Positions 7,047 to 14,943 are shown, numbered from the stretch's first letter. The stretch: 15,563 bases of DNA from G039029935 sp039029935 (GCA_039029935.1 JBCCFC010000153.1:1-15563); one strand, 5' to 3'. Notes: a model not told the origin generated them from the letters alone. A program made the numbers and translations.

Positions 7047-8219
7047 TTACTGCTTGCGTACCGACGCAGCCCGTAACTGCCGCTGTTCATGCCGTACTTT
7101 TTGGTCACTCATCTGGTAATGTTCCCAAAATTGCGCTCGGTAGTCTTCATAGGTTCCTTCTTGAATGGCAGTACGAATCTCTGCCATCATGCGCATCATA
7201 AACCGCACGTTGTGGATTGTGTTTAGGCGCAATGCCGTCACTTCACCCGCTTTAAAGAGATGCCGCAAGTAGGCACGGCTAAAGGTTTTGCAAGTATAAC
7301 AATCGCAGCCCTCTTGGATGGGTTTGGTATCTTCTGCATACTGCGCATTCCGTAGGTTGATCCGGCCTTCCGATGTAAACACAGAGCCATTACGCGCAAT
7401 CCTTGTCGGCAGTACACAGTCAAACATGTCGATCCCTCGATAGACAGATTCAATAATGTCTTCTGGCGTACCAACACCCATCAAATAGCGTGGTTTATCT
7501 TGCGGTAGTGCTGGGCATGTACCATCAAGCGTTGCGTACATCTCTTCTTTGGTTTCACCAACTGCCAGCCCACCGACAGCGTAGCCAGGGAAATCAAGCT
7601 CTACCAAAAAGCGCGCACTCTGCTCACGCAGTTCTGGATAGACGCCACCTTGAACAATCCCAAACAGGGCTTGGTCTGGACGATGGTGGGCGGCTTTACA
7701 TCGCTCTGCCCAACGATGGGTGCGGTCTAGTGCTTGCAAGAGATAATCACGGTCCAGTGGTTCAGCACATTCGTCTAAGACCATTGCGATATCTGGTCCC
7801 AATGCTTGTTCAATTTCCATGACACTTTCTGGTGTAAAGCGATGTTTGCTGCCATCAATATGGCTGCGAAATGTAACACCATCATCATCCAATTTACGCT
7901 GGTCGGCAAGGCTGAATATCTGAAACCCACCTGAATCCGTTAGAATCGGACCGGACCACTGCATAAATTGATGGAGGCCACCAAACTCCTCAATCATACG
8001 ATGACCGGGGCGAAGATAGAGATGGTAGGTGTTTGCAAGGATTAACTCACATCCCAACTCGTCTAGGTCGCGTGGTTCCAGTGTTTTGACATTGCCTAAT
8101 GTGCCAACGGGTGCAAAGGCAGGCATGTGGATCGGGCCATGCGGGGTGTGAAAGGTACTAAGACGAGCATTCCCGTCGGTTTGGTGATTAGTGAACGTAA
8201 AAAAATCAGATTTTGACAT
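7047..8219 (-). CDS. tgt: tRNA-guanine transglycosylase (queuine/preQ1 tRNA-ribosyltransferase)
   Basis: The enzyme exchanges guanine 34 in GUN anticodons for preQ1, the committed step of queuosine in tRNA-Asp, -Asn, -His and -Tyr. The product is 390 residues, a normal length for bacterial Tgt. Visible signatures are DSGGFQ (general acid Asp about 95), FGIVQGG, YAVGGLAVGE, and FDCVLPTR with the nucleophile Asp about 267. The zinc site is C305-x-C307-x2-C310 with His about 336. The usual PTRNARNG loop reads PTRIARNG, a mild substitution. The ATG at 8219 fits the family's N-terminus, but no clear Shine-Dalgarno is seen. The kinase gene stops 7 bp upstream, so translation may be coupled. No other queuosine genes are in the window. 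Confidence 0.97.
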   Translation of the reverse strand: MSKSDFFTFTNHQTDGNARLSTFHTPHGPIHMPAFAPVGTLGNVKTLEPRDLDELGCELILANTYHLYLRPGHRMIEEFGGLHQFMQWSGPILTDSGGFQIFSLADQRKLDDDGVTFRSHIDGSKHRFTPESVMEIEQALGPDIAMVLDECAEPLDRDYLLQALDRTHRWAERCKAAHHRPDQALFGIVQGGVYPELREQSARFLVELDFPGYAVGGLAVGETKEEMYATLDGTCPALPQDKPRYLMGVGTPEDIIESVYRGIDMFDCVLPTRIARNGSVFTSEGRINLRNAQYAEDTKPIQEGCDCYTCKTFSRAYLRHLFKAGEVTALRLNTIHNVRFMMRMMAEIRTAIQEGTYEDYRAQFWEHYQMSDQKVRHEQRQLRAASVRKQ

Positions 8220-8226
8220 AATAATT

Positions 8227-11067
8227 TTATTTGATAAGACTCATAATCGGAATCCGACCTCGGACCAATGTTCCTGGTTGTGACATATCTGAGTGAACAG
8301 GTGTGCTTGGCATGGTGTGAATTGAGGTTGCCGAATGTCCTGTGTTTTGACGCATACGTTGCGTTGTGTTCTGCGTTGACTTGTGTCTTGCCTCCTGCAT
8401 GGGTCTGGGCGAATAGAGTGACAGAATGCCATTGAGCATATCAGCTCGCTCATTCATATTAAGCAAGCCAAAGCTTCCCTGCTCATCATATTTGCGGTAG
8501 ACGCTGGACAGATCAAACCCTAGACCGTCGTCCTCAATTTCAAAACAAAGGTATTGCTTTTGCAGGCTTTTTTGCAAGCGTTCATCCATCCCATGTGAAC
8601 TAAATTCGACATGCTCGGTATCAATATAAACACGAATCCAAATATTTTCTGCGCAGGCGTGTTTGCGGATATTGTTGACCGCTTCTTGAATAATGCTAAA
8701 GATGGTGCTGGCCCCTTGCAAGTCGATGGTAAAGGGTAATGGAGGTGCTTCTAAATGGATTATGATATCCATTGAGGATAATAGCTGTTGATGGTAAGCA
8801 TGTAGCGCGGGAATTAGCCCTTGGCTTTCAAGGATAATCGGACGTAGCTCAAAAAGCAATGTACGCACTTCTCGGTTGGTCTGGCGCGCCATCTGCTCCA
8901 TATAGTCAAGGTCTTTTTCAACGGCAACATAATCTTCATCATGCAGACGTTGGCGGGTTAAGTCCATGTTCATGATCAACAAACTGAGCATTTGGGCTGT
9001 GTTATCATGAAGGTCACGAGCAAGCTGATGACGAACCTCCTCCTGTGCAGTGATAATGCGTTCCTGCTCAAGATGCAAGTTCTCGTATAGTTTTGCATTC
9101 CGTAGTGAAGCTGCGGCCTGATGTGCAAACGTTTGTAATAAGTCTAGTCGTTCGTTATCAAAAATCTGCCTATTCAGTGAAAAGACGACAATTACACCTT
9201 CAACTGTTTGACGATGGGTCAGAGGGACCACGGCAATACTACTTTTATCGAGTTCGGGGTACGATGGGTGCGATGAGTAGCGACCGTCCTGTTCCGCACG
9301 AGGAATCATGGCTGGTTGATTTTGCTCAACACACCATTGTGCTAGCTCTAGCCCCGCGGCGGCTGGCATTTGTTTTGTTGTTTGTTTTCTCGAACGCCTA
9401 ACACTATCTCCTTGAATCGAGGTTCGTGTTGGTTGCGTTGAGGATATCGTTGTCAAGGCTGGTAGAACCGACTGAGATGTCTTTTGTGTTGGCTGATGAT
9501 TGGTCGTTGAGTGGCTTTCTTGTTTTGAAAGAGTCGGTTTCCCTGTCAAGTTTTGGAATGGTAGAAAGGGTTCGGACGTGTAGAGACCTGCACTCGCAAA
9601 TAAACTTAAGACACGTGTCTTTGGGTCCACAAGGAGCAATTCACATCGGTCTGCGCCCAAGAGATCAAGAACATGTTCTGGAATGCTGTGTAGAATGGTG
9701 TCGGTGTCAAAGGCATGGTTAATGGTTTGCCCAAATGCATTTAATGTTGCTAGTTCATGAACGCGCTGTTGTTCACGGGCAAACAATTGCGCATTGTCTA
9801 GGGCAATGGCAATATGTTGCCCGGCCATGTATAGCCAATCCACATCCTCTTGGGTAAATTCTTGAGAAAATCCCGTGGCATCTTCTTTGTTAAGAATTTC
9901 AATTACACCAATAATGCGGTCCTGCGTTGATAATGGAATGCAAAGAATATTATGCGTAATAAATCCAGTTTCAGAATCAACGGATGCGTCAAACAATGGG
10001 CTGGTTTGTGTATCATTCACGATAAGCGGTTTTCCGTTCGTCGCCACCCACCCAACGACACCTTGGTTGATTGGGATTCGTGTTTCAGCGAGCATATTGG
10101 CTGCTTTGCCCTTTGTCACCATAAAGACCAATTCTTGTGCGCTCTCATCAATTTGAAAAAGCGTTGCTGCCTGGGCATTTAACACATAGGCCGCTAACTC
10201 TGCCGAGTCATTGAGAACCTGCTGCAAATCTAACGTATGGGTAATGGCTTGGGTGATTTGATAAAGAAGATTGATCCGTTCAATATGTTGATGTGTGTTG
10301 TGGATATATTGTGTTCTCAATGCATTTGCAGAAAGAGATTGGGTTACATGATAGAGATGTTGACAATTGTCTTCTTCGATATGATGTTTGGGGGGACAAA
10401 TCAAGGTAAGACCGCCGCGGATGAGTTGGTCCATGATGATAGGGATACAAATAATCTGATGTGTATTCGTATAATAGATGGTGGCTTGTGTTTGCGTGGG
10501 GACAAGTTCTCGATCTTGTGTCGATGATGATTGTTGATCAATTTTAGGCCGATCAATTTTAGGTCGATTGGGGCGATTAAGTATATGCCCATCATGCGTA
10601 CCAGTTGTTTTCTGATCCAAATTTCTTTGTACAAAATTGGTATATAGGCCCGATTCCCATTGAAGAATCTTTGTTTGTAATTCTGAGGACAGCTCACCCA
10701 CTGAGATGATTTGATTGGTGAGACGGTTCGATTTCTGTTGGCGATTCGTCTCCATAATCATCATTTGGTTTCCTGAGTGGGTGGGGAAAACAGCCTGTGT
10801 TTTTTTTGCTGGAGTGCCAAGTGCATCTATCAATGTGAGTCGTACAGCAGAGACAGAGAGATGTTCATAATACACCTGTAAACTTTCTTGCCAATAGGTA
10901 TCCAGCTCGCCTTGTTCGATGAAATTATGCAATGCATAGATATGGGCTGAGATGTTTGCGATATCAATATGAATTGATGAAAGTGATTCTAAAGTTGTCT
11001 CTACTGTGCCCAAGTTGTACTCTCTTATTACTGCAATCATGAATGGTTTGGCCGTATTTTCTCTCAT
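8227..11067 (-). CDS. GAF-domain sensor histidine kinase, HisKA_3/HATPase_c (NarL-type partner expected)
   Basis: This cytoplasmic sensor kinase of 946 residues has no membrane segment. In order: a degenerate GAF-like region (about 60-250); GAF (about 265-425, with INQGVVGWVATNGKPLIVND); a second GAF (about 435-660); a HisKA_3 dimerisation helix with phospho-acceptor His 687 in RDLHDN; and HATPase_c with N-box EAVNNIRKHA (about 793), G1 DDGLGFD (about 845), and GSFGLLNMNERA. HisKA_3 kinases normally pair with LuxR/NarL-type regulators, but none is adjacent. Three Ser/Thr/Gln-rich inserts interrupt the domains: about 147-197, 508-568 and 886-929. The last splits the end of the ATPase fold before GTLVRGRIPI. 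The start ATG lies beside a dyad (TCAAGA-AA-TCTTGA) and a weak GAG. It is the first gene of the leftward unit with tgt; the signal is unknown. Confidence 0.92.
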   Translation of the reverse strand: MRENTAKPFMIAVIREYNLGTVETTLESLSSIHIDIANISAHIYALHNFIEQGELDTYWQESLQVYYEHLSVSAVRLTLIDALGTPAKKTQAVFPTHSGNQMMIMETNRQQKSNRLTNQIISVGELSSELQTKILQWESGLYTNFVQRNLDQKTTGTHDGHILNRPNRPKIDRPKIDQQSSSTQDRELVPTQTQATIYYTNTHQIICIPIIMDQLIRGGLTLICPPKHHIEEDNCQHLYHVTQSLSANALRTQYIHNTHQHIERINLLYQITQAITHTLDLQQVLNDSAELAAYVLNAQAATLFQIDESAQELVFMVTKGKAANMLAETRIPINQGVVGWVATNGKPLIVNDTQTSPLFDASVDSETGFITHNILCIPLSTQDRIIGVIEILNKEDATGFSQEFTQEDVDWLYMAGQHIAIALDNAQLFAREQQRVHELATLNAFGQTINHAFDTDTILHSIPEHVLDLLGADRCELLLVDPKTRVLSLFASAGLYTSEPFLPFQNLTGKPTLSKQESHSTTNHQPTQKTSQSVLPALTTISSTQPTRTSIQGDSVRRSRKQTTKQMPAAAGLELAQWCVEQNQPAMIPRAEQDGRYSSHPSYPELDKSSIAVVPLTHRQTVEGVIVVFSLNRQIFDNERLDLLQTFAHQAAASLRNAKLYENLHLEQERIITAQEEVRHQLARDLHDNTAQMLSLLIMNMDLTRQRLHDEDYVAVEKDLDYMEQMARQTNREVRTLLFELRPIILESQGLIPALHAYHQQLLSSMDIIIHLEAPPLPFTIDLQGASTIFSIIQEAVNNIRKHACAENIWIRVYIDTEHVEFSSHGMDERLQKSLQKQYLCFEIEDDGLGFDLSSVYRKYDEQGSFGLLNMNERADMLNGILSLYSPRPMQEARHKSTQNTTQRMRQNTGHSATSIHTMPSTPVHSDMSQPGTLVRGRIPIMSLIK
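10536..10565. repeat. 15-bp tandem duplication in the kinase N-terminal insert
   Basis: GATCAATTTTAGGCC at 10536-10550 is followed directly by GATCAATTTTAGGTC at 10551-10565, a single mismatch. It encodes the repeated RPKID in a low-complexity insert, and the frame is preserved. Confidence 0.9.
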
Positions 11068-11147
11068 TATATCTCAAGAAATCTTGATATGACCAAATTA
11101 CATAGACATCTAACTTGGATAGAGGGCAACTTTAATCATCATTCCCA
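11068..11147 (-). promoter_or_regulatory. Leader of the kinase unit with a 14-bp dyad next to the start codon
   Basis: TCAAGA-AA-TCTTGA (11074-11087) is a perfect dyad ending 7 nt before the kinase ATG, overlapping the place where the ribosome would bind. It could be an operator or a translation-control hairpin. I see no convincing -35/-10 pair; the promoter must lie between here and the terminator at 11148 if the kinase starts its own unit. Confidence 0.4.
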
Positions 11148-11190
11148 CAACAAAAAAGCCACCTATAAACAATAGATGGCTTTTTTGTTG
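11148..11190. terminator. Intrinsic terminator between recA and the kinase gene
   Basis: A 19-bp stem (11148-11166 with 11172-11190, one wobble) around a 5-nt loop is bounded by a run of six T on either strand (GGCTTTTTTG). On the - strand it lies downstream of recA and separates it from the kinase unit. Confidence 0.9.
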
Positions 11191-11297
11191 ATCCAGATTT
11201 ACGCAATTGGCGATGATTACACGGGCCGCTAGTATGGAGTTGATAGTTCAAAATCCTCCAAGTGCGTAAGTCCTATCTGTAATCGCTTTAGGTAAGG

Positions 11298-11417
11298 CCA
11301 TTCCACAAAAATAATTGCCGCGGAGTAGGCAGTCTCTACTGCCGGCATTCTCGTGTACGACCCGCAATAGAGATTGCTAACTCCGCGCTGCAATGGGTAT
11401 TTTATTTTGTGGAATGG
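11298..11417. repeat. 120-bp near-palindromic element after recA (MITE-like or structured RNA)
   Basis: The ends CCATTCCACAAAA (11298-11310) and TTTTGTGGAATGG (11405-11417) are perfect 13-bp inverted repeats. Inside them, 11315-11338 pairs with 11369-11394 (core CGCGGAGT and TCTCTA on the left arm) with a 2-nt bulge, one A-A mismatch and two G-U pairs as + strand RNA. The loop is about 30 nt. It starts 27 bp past the recA stop. No reading frame is present. The rest of the gap (11191-11297) holds GATTACA/TGTAATC (11215-11221 / 11278-11284) as another inverted pair and nothing else I can name. Confidence 0.75.
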
Positions 11418-11443
11418 TCTAATAAAGAGGGGAAATCTACAAT

Positions 11444-12730
11444 TTATGCAGCGATAGGCAGTTCCTCTTTGGCTTTTTCTTCACTTTCGCTTCCTGCAGT
11501 AGAACTTAGCTCTGCATCTAGCTCTGCACCAAACAACGTTTCACTTTGATTGCTTGATGGTTCTATACGGGTATTCTTGGATGCTCGGCTCGAAGACGAG
11601 CGTCGAGATTTGGTCTTTGTTGTTTCTGGTTCGGTGGCTTCACTGTCAGATGTATCTACAGCAGCAGTTTGTTGTGCAGGTGCCAAATTAATGGGCAGAC
11701 CAAAACTTTCGCGGATGCGAGCATCAATTTCCGTCGCCAAATCAGTATTTTCAATCAGATACTTTTTGGCATTTTCGCGCCCCTGTCCTAGACGAGTGTC
11801 ATTATAGCTATAGAAACTGCCTCGTTTGGTGATGATATCCTGTTCAACACCCAAATCAATCAGGTCACCAGAGGTGCTAATGCCTTCGTTGTACATGATG
11901 TCAAACTCGGCGACTTTGAAAGGTGGAGCGACTTTGTTTTTACGAACGGTTACGCGTGTGCGATTACCAATGACATCGGCTCCTTGTTTGATGGATTGAA
12001 TCCGACGAATGTCCATACGCACACTGGCATAAAATTTAAGTGCCATACCGCCGCTGGTTGTTTCGGGATTGCCAAACATGACACCAATTTTTTGGCGTAG
12101 TTGGTTGGTGAACATCATGCATGTATTGCTGGCTTTGACCGCACCTGTCAATTTACGTAATGCCTGGCTCATCAGCCGTGCTTGCAGCCCTACATGGCTG
12201 TCACCCATCTCGCCTTCAATCTCCGCACGTGGAACCAGCGCAGCGACACTATCGACAACGAGCACGTCCAGTGCACCAGAGCGGATGAGTGCCTCGGTAA
12301 TCTCTAAGGCTTGCTCACCCGTATCAGGCTGGCTGATATACAAATTATTAACATCAACACCAATTTTAGCAGCATAGGCGGGGTCCAGCGCGTGTTCAAC
12401 ATCGACAAAACCACAAAGTCCGCCTTTTTTCTATACCTCAGCGATTACATGTAGGCAAACCGTTGTTTTTCCGGAGCTTTCTGGTCCATAAATTTCGACG
12501 ATACGCCCTTGCGGAACACCACCCACACCAAGCGCAACATCCAAACTGAGGCTACCTGTGGGAATTGACTCAACATTCAGACGTGTTGTTTCCCCCAGTT
12601 TCATGATGATGCCATCACCAAATTTTTTATTGAGATTGGATAGCGTTGTTTCCAATGCCTTTGTTTTGCCTGCTCGTTCTTTTTCCAGCGTTGCCATATC
12701 GGCCTTGTTGTTTTGTTTTTTTGTAGCCAT
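11444..12730 (-). pseudogene. recA: RecA recombinase gene interrupted by an in-frame TAG at codon 100
   Basis: RecA forms the DNA-strand exchange filament and triggers LexA cleavage. This copy has 429 codons including stop, longer than the usual 350 because of an acidic Ser/Glu-rich tail of roughly 85 residues. Walker A is GPESSGKT (82-89). TAG (12431-12433) follows A-E-V and sits where other RecA proteins have Gln or similar (E. coli Q84). The same frame continues after it: catalytic Glu about 112 in VDVEHALDP, Walker B VLVVDS (Asp about 160), loop L1 around EMGDSHVG, and loop L2 GNPETTSGGMALK. No further stop or frameshift follows, ending in TAA. A 99-residue N-terminal piece and a C-terminal piece would be non-functional separately. 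The start ATG has AGGAAA 9 nt upstream. A CAG-to-TAG change would suffice. A sequencing error or read-through remain possible. Confidence 0.9.
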
Positions 12731-12808
12731 AAATCATAGTTTCCTATATTATTTTCAACTGTATTTTTGAAGATAAATAATTCTCCAGCACATCAACTGA
12801 TAATAATG

Positions 12809-12837
12809 ATTATAGTACTTTTGTTCTCAATTGTCAA
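12809..12837 (-). promoter_or_regulatory. Consensus recA promoter with an SOS-like box in its spacer
   Basis: On the - strand TTGACA (12837-12832) and TATAAT (12814-12809) are separated by exactly 17 bp, a perfect sigma-70-type match. The spacer contains GAACAAAAGTAC (12826-12815), one mismatch from the GAAC-N4-GTTC core of Gram-positive LexA boxes. LexA bound there would block the promoter. The leader to the recA ATG is about 72 nt. Confidence 0.85.
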
Positions 12838-12868
12838 ATCTTAACATAGCAATTTTACGAATTGTATT

Positions 12869-12898
12869 TTCACAAAAGTTTTAAAATCCTGTTATAAT
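12869..12898 (+). promoter_or_regulatory. Promoter of the divergent unknown gene
   Basis: TTCACA (12869-12874), an 18-bp spacer and a perfect TATAAT (12893-12898) precede the + strand gene; transcription would start near 12905. Promoters for recA and this gene are back to back, 31 bp apart (12838-12868). Confidence 0.75.
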
Positions 12899-12991
12899 TT
12901 AAACTAAGCAGAAATCTGAGTTGGTGTGGTTTATTGACTTAGATGGCCTAGACTCCTCATTGTGAACCTAAATTGTACAGGAGATATACAG

Positions 12992-13306
12992 GTGAATAAA
13001 CGTAAATTGAATCGAGTTTGGGAAAAGTTGCGCACATTGCCCATGCCGGCAATTGCTTCGGATCGGTTGGTTGATTTGCACAATGATGTCACCGATTATG
13101 ACATGACAATTTCGTCTCAGATGCAACTATTTTTTACGGGTCAATCGCTTGAATGGTCGAAGCTCAAAGTAGACAAGGAACTAGAAGATGCACTGCGCGC
13201 CTTTAAAGTAGAAAATGATCGTGAGACGGACTGTCGTCGTTCGCTACTTTACTATAAACGGCGTGTAGATGATGTGGTTCGAGAGCTGGTACGTCTCAAT
13301 AGTTAA
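12992..13306 (+). CDS. Small charged protein of unknown function, divergent from recA
   Basis: I do not recognise this 104-residue protein. It starts at GTG 12992 because AGGAG lies 8 nt upstream; an upstream in-frame GTG at 12962 has no such site. The sequence is rich in Lys, Arg, Asp and Glu, has no signal peptide, membrane segment or metal motif, and its second half (KVDKELEDALRAFKVEND to the end) looks helical, possibly a coiled coil. It has its own promoter and ribosome-binding site and a codon pattern like the neighbours, so it is probably real. A structured 3' region follows. Its divergent position may mean shared control with recA, but nothing in the protein indicates a DNA-repair role. 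Confidence 0.75.
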   Translation: MNKRKLNRVWEKLRTLPMPAIASDRLVDLHNDVTDYDMTISSQMQLFFTGQSLEWSKLKVDKELEDALRAFKVENDRETDCRRSLLYYKRRVDDVVRELVRLNS

Positions 13307-13315
13307 ATCTATATG

Positions 13316-13395
13316 ATTTGATTGCTTGGCGTAGTTTGGTATCTTTTCGCGGTATTTCTTTGGTGCTGTTTAACCTCTATGCCAAGCGGTCAAAT
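13316..13395 (+). ncRNA. Long-stem RNA hairpin in the 3' region of the unknown gene
   Basis: 13316-13334 (ATTTGATTGCTTGGCGTAG) pairs along all 19 positions with 13377-13395 when read as + strand RNA: 16 Watson-Crick and three G-U pairs. On the - strand the same three positions become A-C mismatches. The loop is 42 nt. The stem begins 10 nt after the stop codon. No T-run follows, so it is not a standard terminator; a 3'-UTR stabiliser or processed RNA is possible, and a decayed palindromic element is the alternative. Confidence 0.55.
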
Positions 13396-13509
13396 GACTG
13401 TAAATCGGCTACTCTAATCATCGCATCGTAGGACGCTTCTCGCTGGCTATTCATACCACAAATAACATTTGTAATCAATTATCTCATCGCATAATCACAA
13501 CAAACAATT

Positions 13510-14859
13510 CTAGTCAAATGATAATGTAGAATCACGCTCGATCAGTTCGTGTAACATTTCTCTTCGTTGAATCACGGTATGCTTTCCATTCTCTAGCCAA
13601 ACAACGGCAGGACGAAGAGCACCATTGTAATTGCTGCCCATACTGAGCTGATAGGCTCCACTGACCGGAATCGCAAGTATCTCACCTTTGCCGATATCTG
13701 GCAGAGACACCCCTTCAATTAAGACATCGCCGCTTTCACAAAACGGTCCACCCAACCACGTCTCATAGCGGTTTGCACGATTGGGCGACAGGACTGGTAA
13801 GGCCGAGTAGTTGGCCCCATAAAGAGCAGGGCGAATATTATCAGCCATACCGCCATCCAGCAACAGCCATCGTCGGTTTTCCGTTTCTTTGACTGCGCCA
13901 ACACGATATAATGCAACCCCCGCCCTTGCAACAATGCTACGTCCAGGCTCCACATAGAGTGTCGGTAGGGGGAGTGTGTGCTTTTCGCATCCATCTACCA
14001 GCGATGACGCAATCAAGGACACGTATTGTTCGATATCAGGATGAGGTAACTCATCTTCATGATACGCCACCCCCCAACCACCACCTGCTGACAATGCGGA
14101 AGGAACCCACCTTGCCTGTGTACGAAGTTCGACCATGAGGTCCAACACAAACCTTATCGCAGATTCTAACGGTGATAAATCATGAAAATGTGAGCCTTGA
14201 TGGAAATGAAGTCCCGTCAGCGACAAAACGCCTTTGCAAAGACGTACAGCTTCCAGAATTTCATCTTGATCCATGCCAAATTTGCTATCACTTTGCCCCG
14301 TTTGTGTATATTGATGGGTATCGACAGCCATACCTGGACGCACCCGAAGCCAAATGCTGGGAAACCTTTTGATTTTGACCGATAATAAACCCTCTCTCCA
14401 CTTGACCAACTTCTCAACCTCAGTCAAATTATCGGCTACAATCACAGCTGCATCATGAATGCCAGCACGCATATCCACAAAACTTTTATTGACACCATGC
14501 ATCAATATCTGCGAACGCGGGACACCTGCCTTTTCTGCAATATATAATTCGCCTTGTCCTGTACAATCGATCCAAAGCTGCTGGTGCATGGCCCATTGTG
14601 CCGCGGCCGTACACAACCATGCCTTACCAGCATAGGTAATATACGTCTCGCCTGGATAGTGTTGCTGGAGCGCGTTGCGATATTGTTCAACTGCATTATC
14701 CATCGTTACGCGATCATACACATAGAGCGGCGTCCCATAGTGGTCGGCCAACTTCTGTAGGTCACAATCAGCAATCGTAAGCCGCTCTTGTGTATCCTGT
14801 TTGGACTGCGAAACGATGCGCGTGGTCAGTGGGAATAGTGGTAATCGGCTCTTACTCAT
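13510..14859 (-). CDS. lysA: Diaminopimelate decarboxylase
   Basis: This PLP enzyme converts meso-diaminopimelate to L-lysine, the last step of lysine synthesis. It has 449 residues from ATG 14859, slightly longer than the usual 420 or so because of an N-terminal extension. The fold is an alanine-racemase-type barrel followed by a beta domain. The PLP lysine is in YAGKAW (K about 79), with HFHQGSHFHD, the glycine-rich GGGW loop, EPGRSIV for phosphate and substrate contact, the active-site cysteine in GPFCESGDVL and GAYQLSMGSNYN near the end. YAGKAW and GGGW differ slightly from the commoner YAxKAN and GGGLG. ATG 14859 is favoured: AGG lies 9 nt upstream and the alternative GTG 14904 falls inside a tandem repeat. 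Stop is TAG. It is probably co-transcribed with the small membrane protein upstream. Confidence 0.96.
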   Translation of the reverse strand: MSKSRLPLFPLTTRIVSQSKQDTQERLTIADCDLQKLADHYGTPLYVYDRVTMDNAVEQYRNALQQHYPGETYITYAGKAWLCTAAAQWAMHQQLWIDCTGQGELYIAEKAGVPRSQILMHGVNKSFVDMRAGIHDAAVIVADNLTEVEKLVKWREGLLSVKIKRFPSIWLRVRPGMAVDTHQYTQTGQSDSKFGMDQDEILEAVRLCKGVLSLTGLHFHQGSHFHDLSPLESAIRFVLDLMVELRTQARWVPSALSAGGGWGVAYHEDELPHPDIEQYVSLIASSLVDGCEKHTLPLPTLYVEPGRSIVARAGVALYRVGAVKETENRRWLLLDGGMADNIRPALYGANYSALPVLSPNRANRYETWLGGPFCESGDVLIEGVSLPDIGKGEILAIPVSGAYQLSMGSNYNGALRPAVVWLENGKHTVIQRREMLHELIERDSTLSFD

Positions 14860-14882
14860 GTGTTTCAGCCTGTCGCCTATCT

Positions 14883-14921
14883 CTGGTTCACTGGTCTGGT
14901 TCACTGGTCTGGTTCACCTGT
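14883..14921. repeat. Three tandem 13-bp repeats just upstream of lysA
   Basis: CTGGTTCACTGGT occurs at 14883-14895 and 14896-14908, with a third copy carrying two changes at 14909-14921. TCACCCACCTATCTCATCCACC follows in a similar low-complexity style. The array lies between the small membrane protein and lysA, in the leader of lysA. Confidence 0.93.
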
Positions 14922-14943
14922 CTCACCCACCTATCTCATCCAC

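Noticed and set aside
11230..11290. tRNA gene (AGTTCAAAATCC resembles a T-arm)
   Set aside because: The flanking bases do not form a T-stem and no cloverleaf or acceptor stem can be drawn.
11298..11417. Integron attC site
   Set aside because: The paired core sites RYYYAAC and GTTRRRY are not present at the required positions.
11444..12343. C-terminal RecA piece as a separate functional gene starting near 12343
   Set aside because: The apparent start is a TTG inside the conserved VNNLYISQPDTGEQ segment, with no Shine-Dalgarno, and the product would lack Walker A.
12422..12433. Programmed frameshifting at the A6G run after the TAG
   Set aside because: The run follows the stop codon and the frame does not change, so slippage there would not restore RecA.
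12340..12440. Intein, intron or frameshift as the cause of the recA interruption
   Set aside because: No extra sequence is present. Family residues continue directly on both sides in the same frame, so a single substitution explains it.
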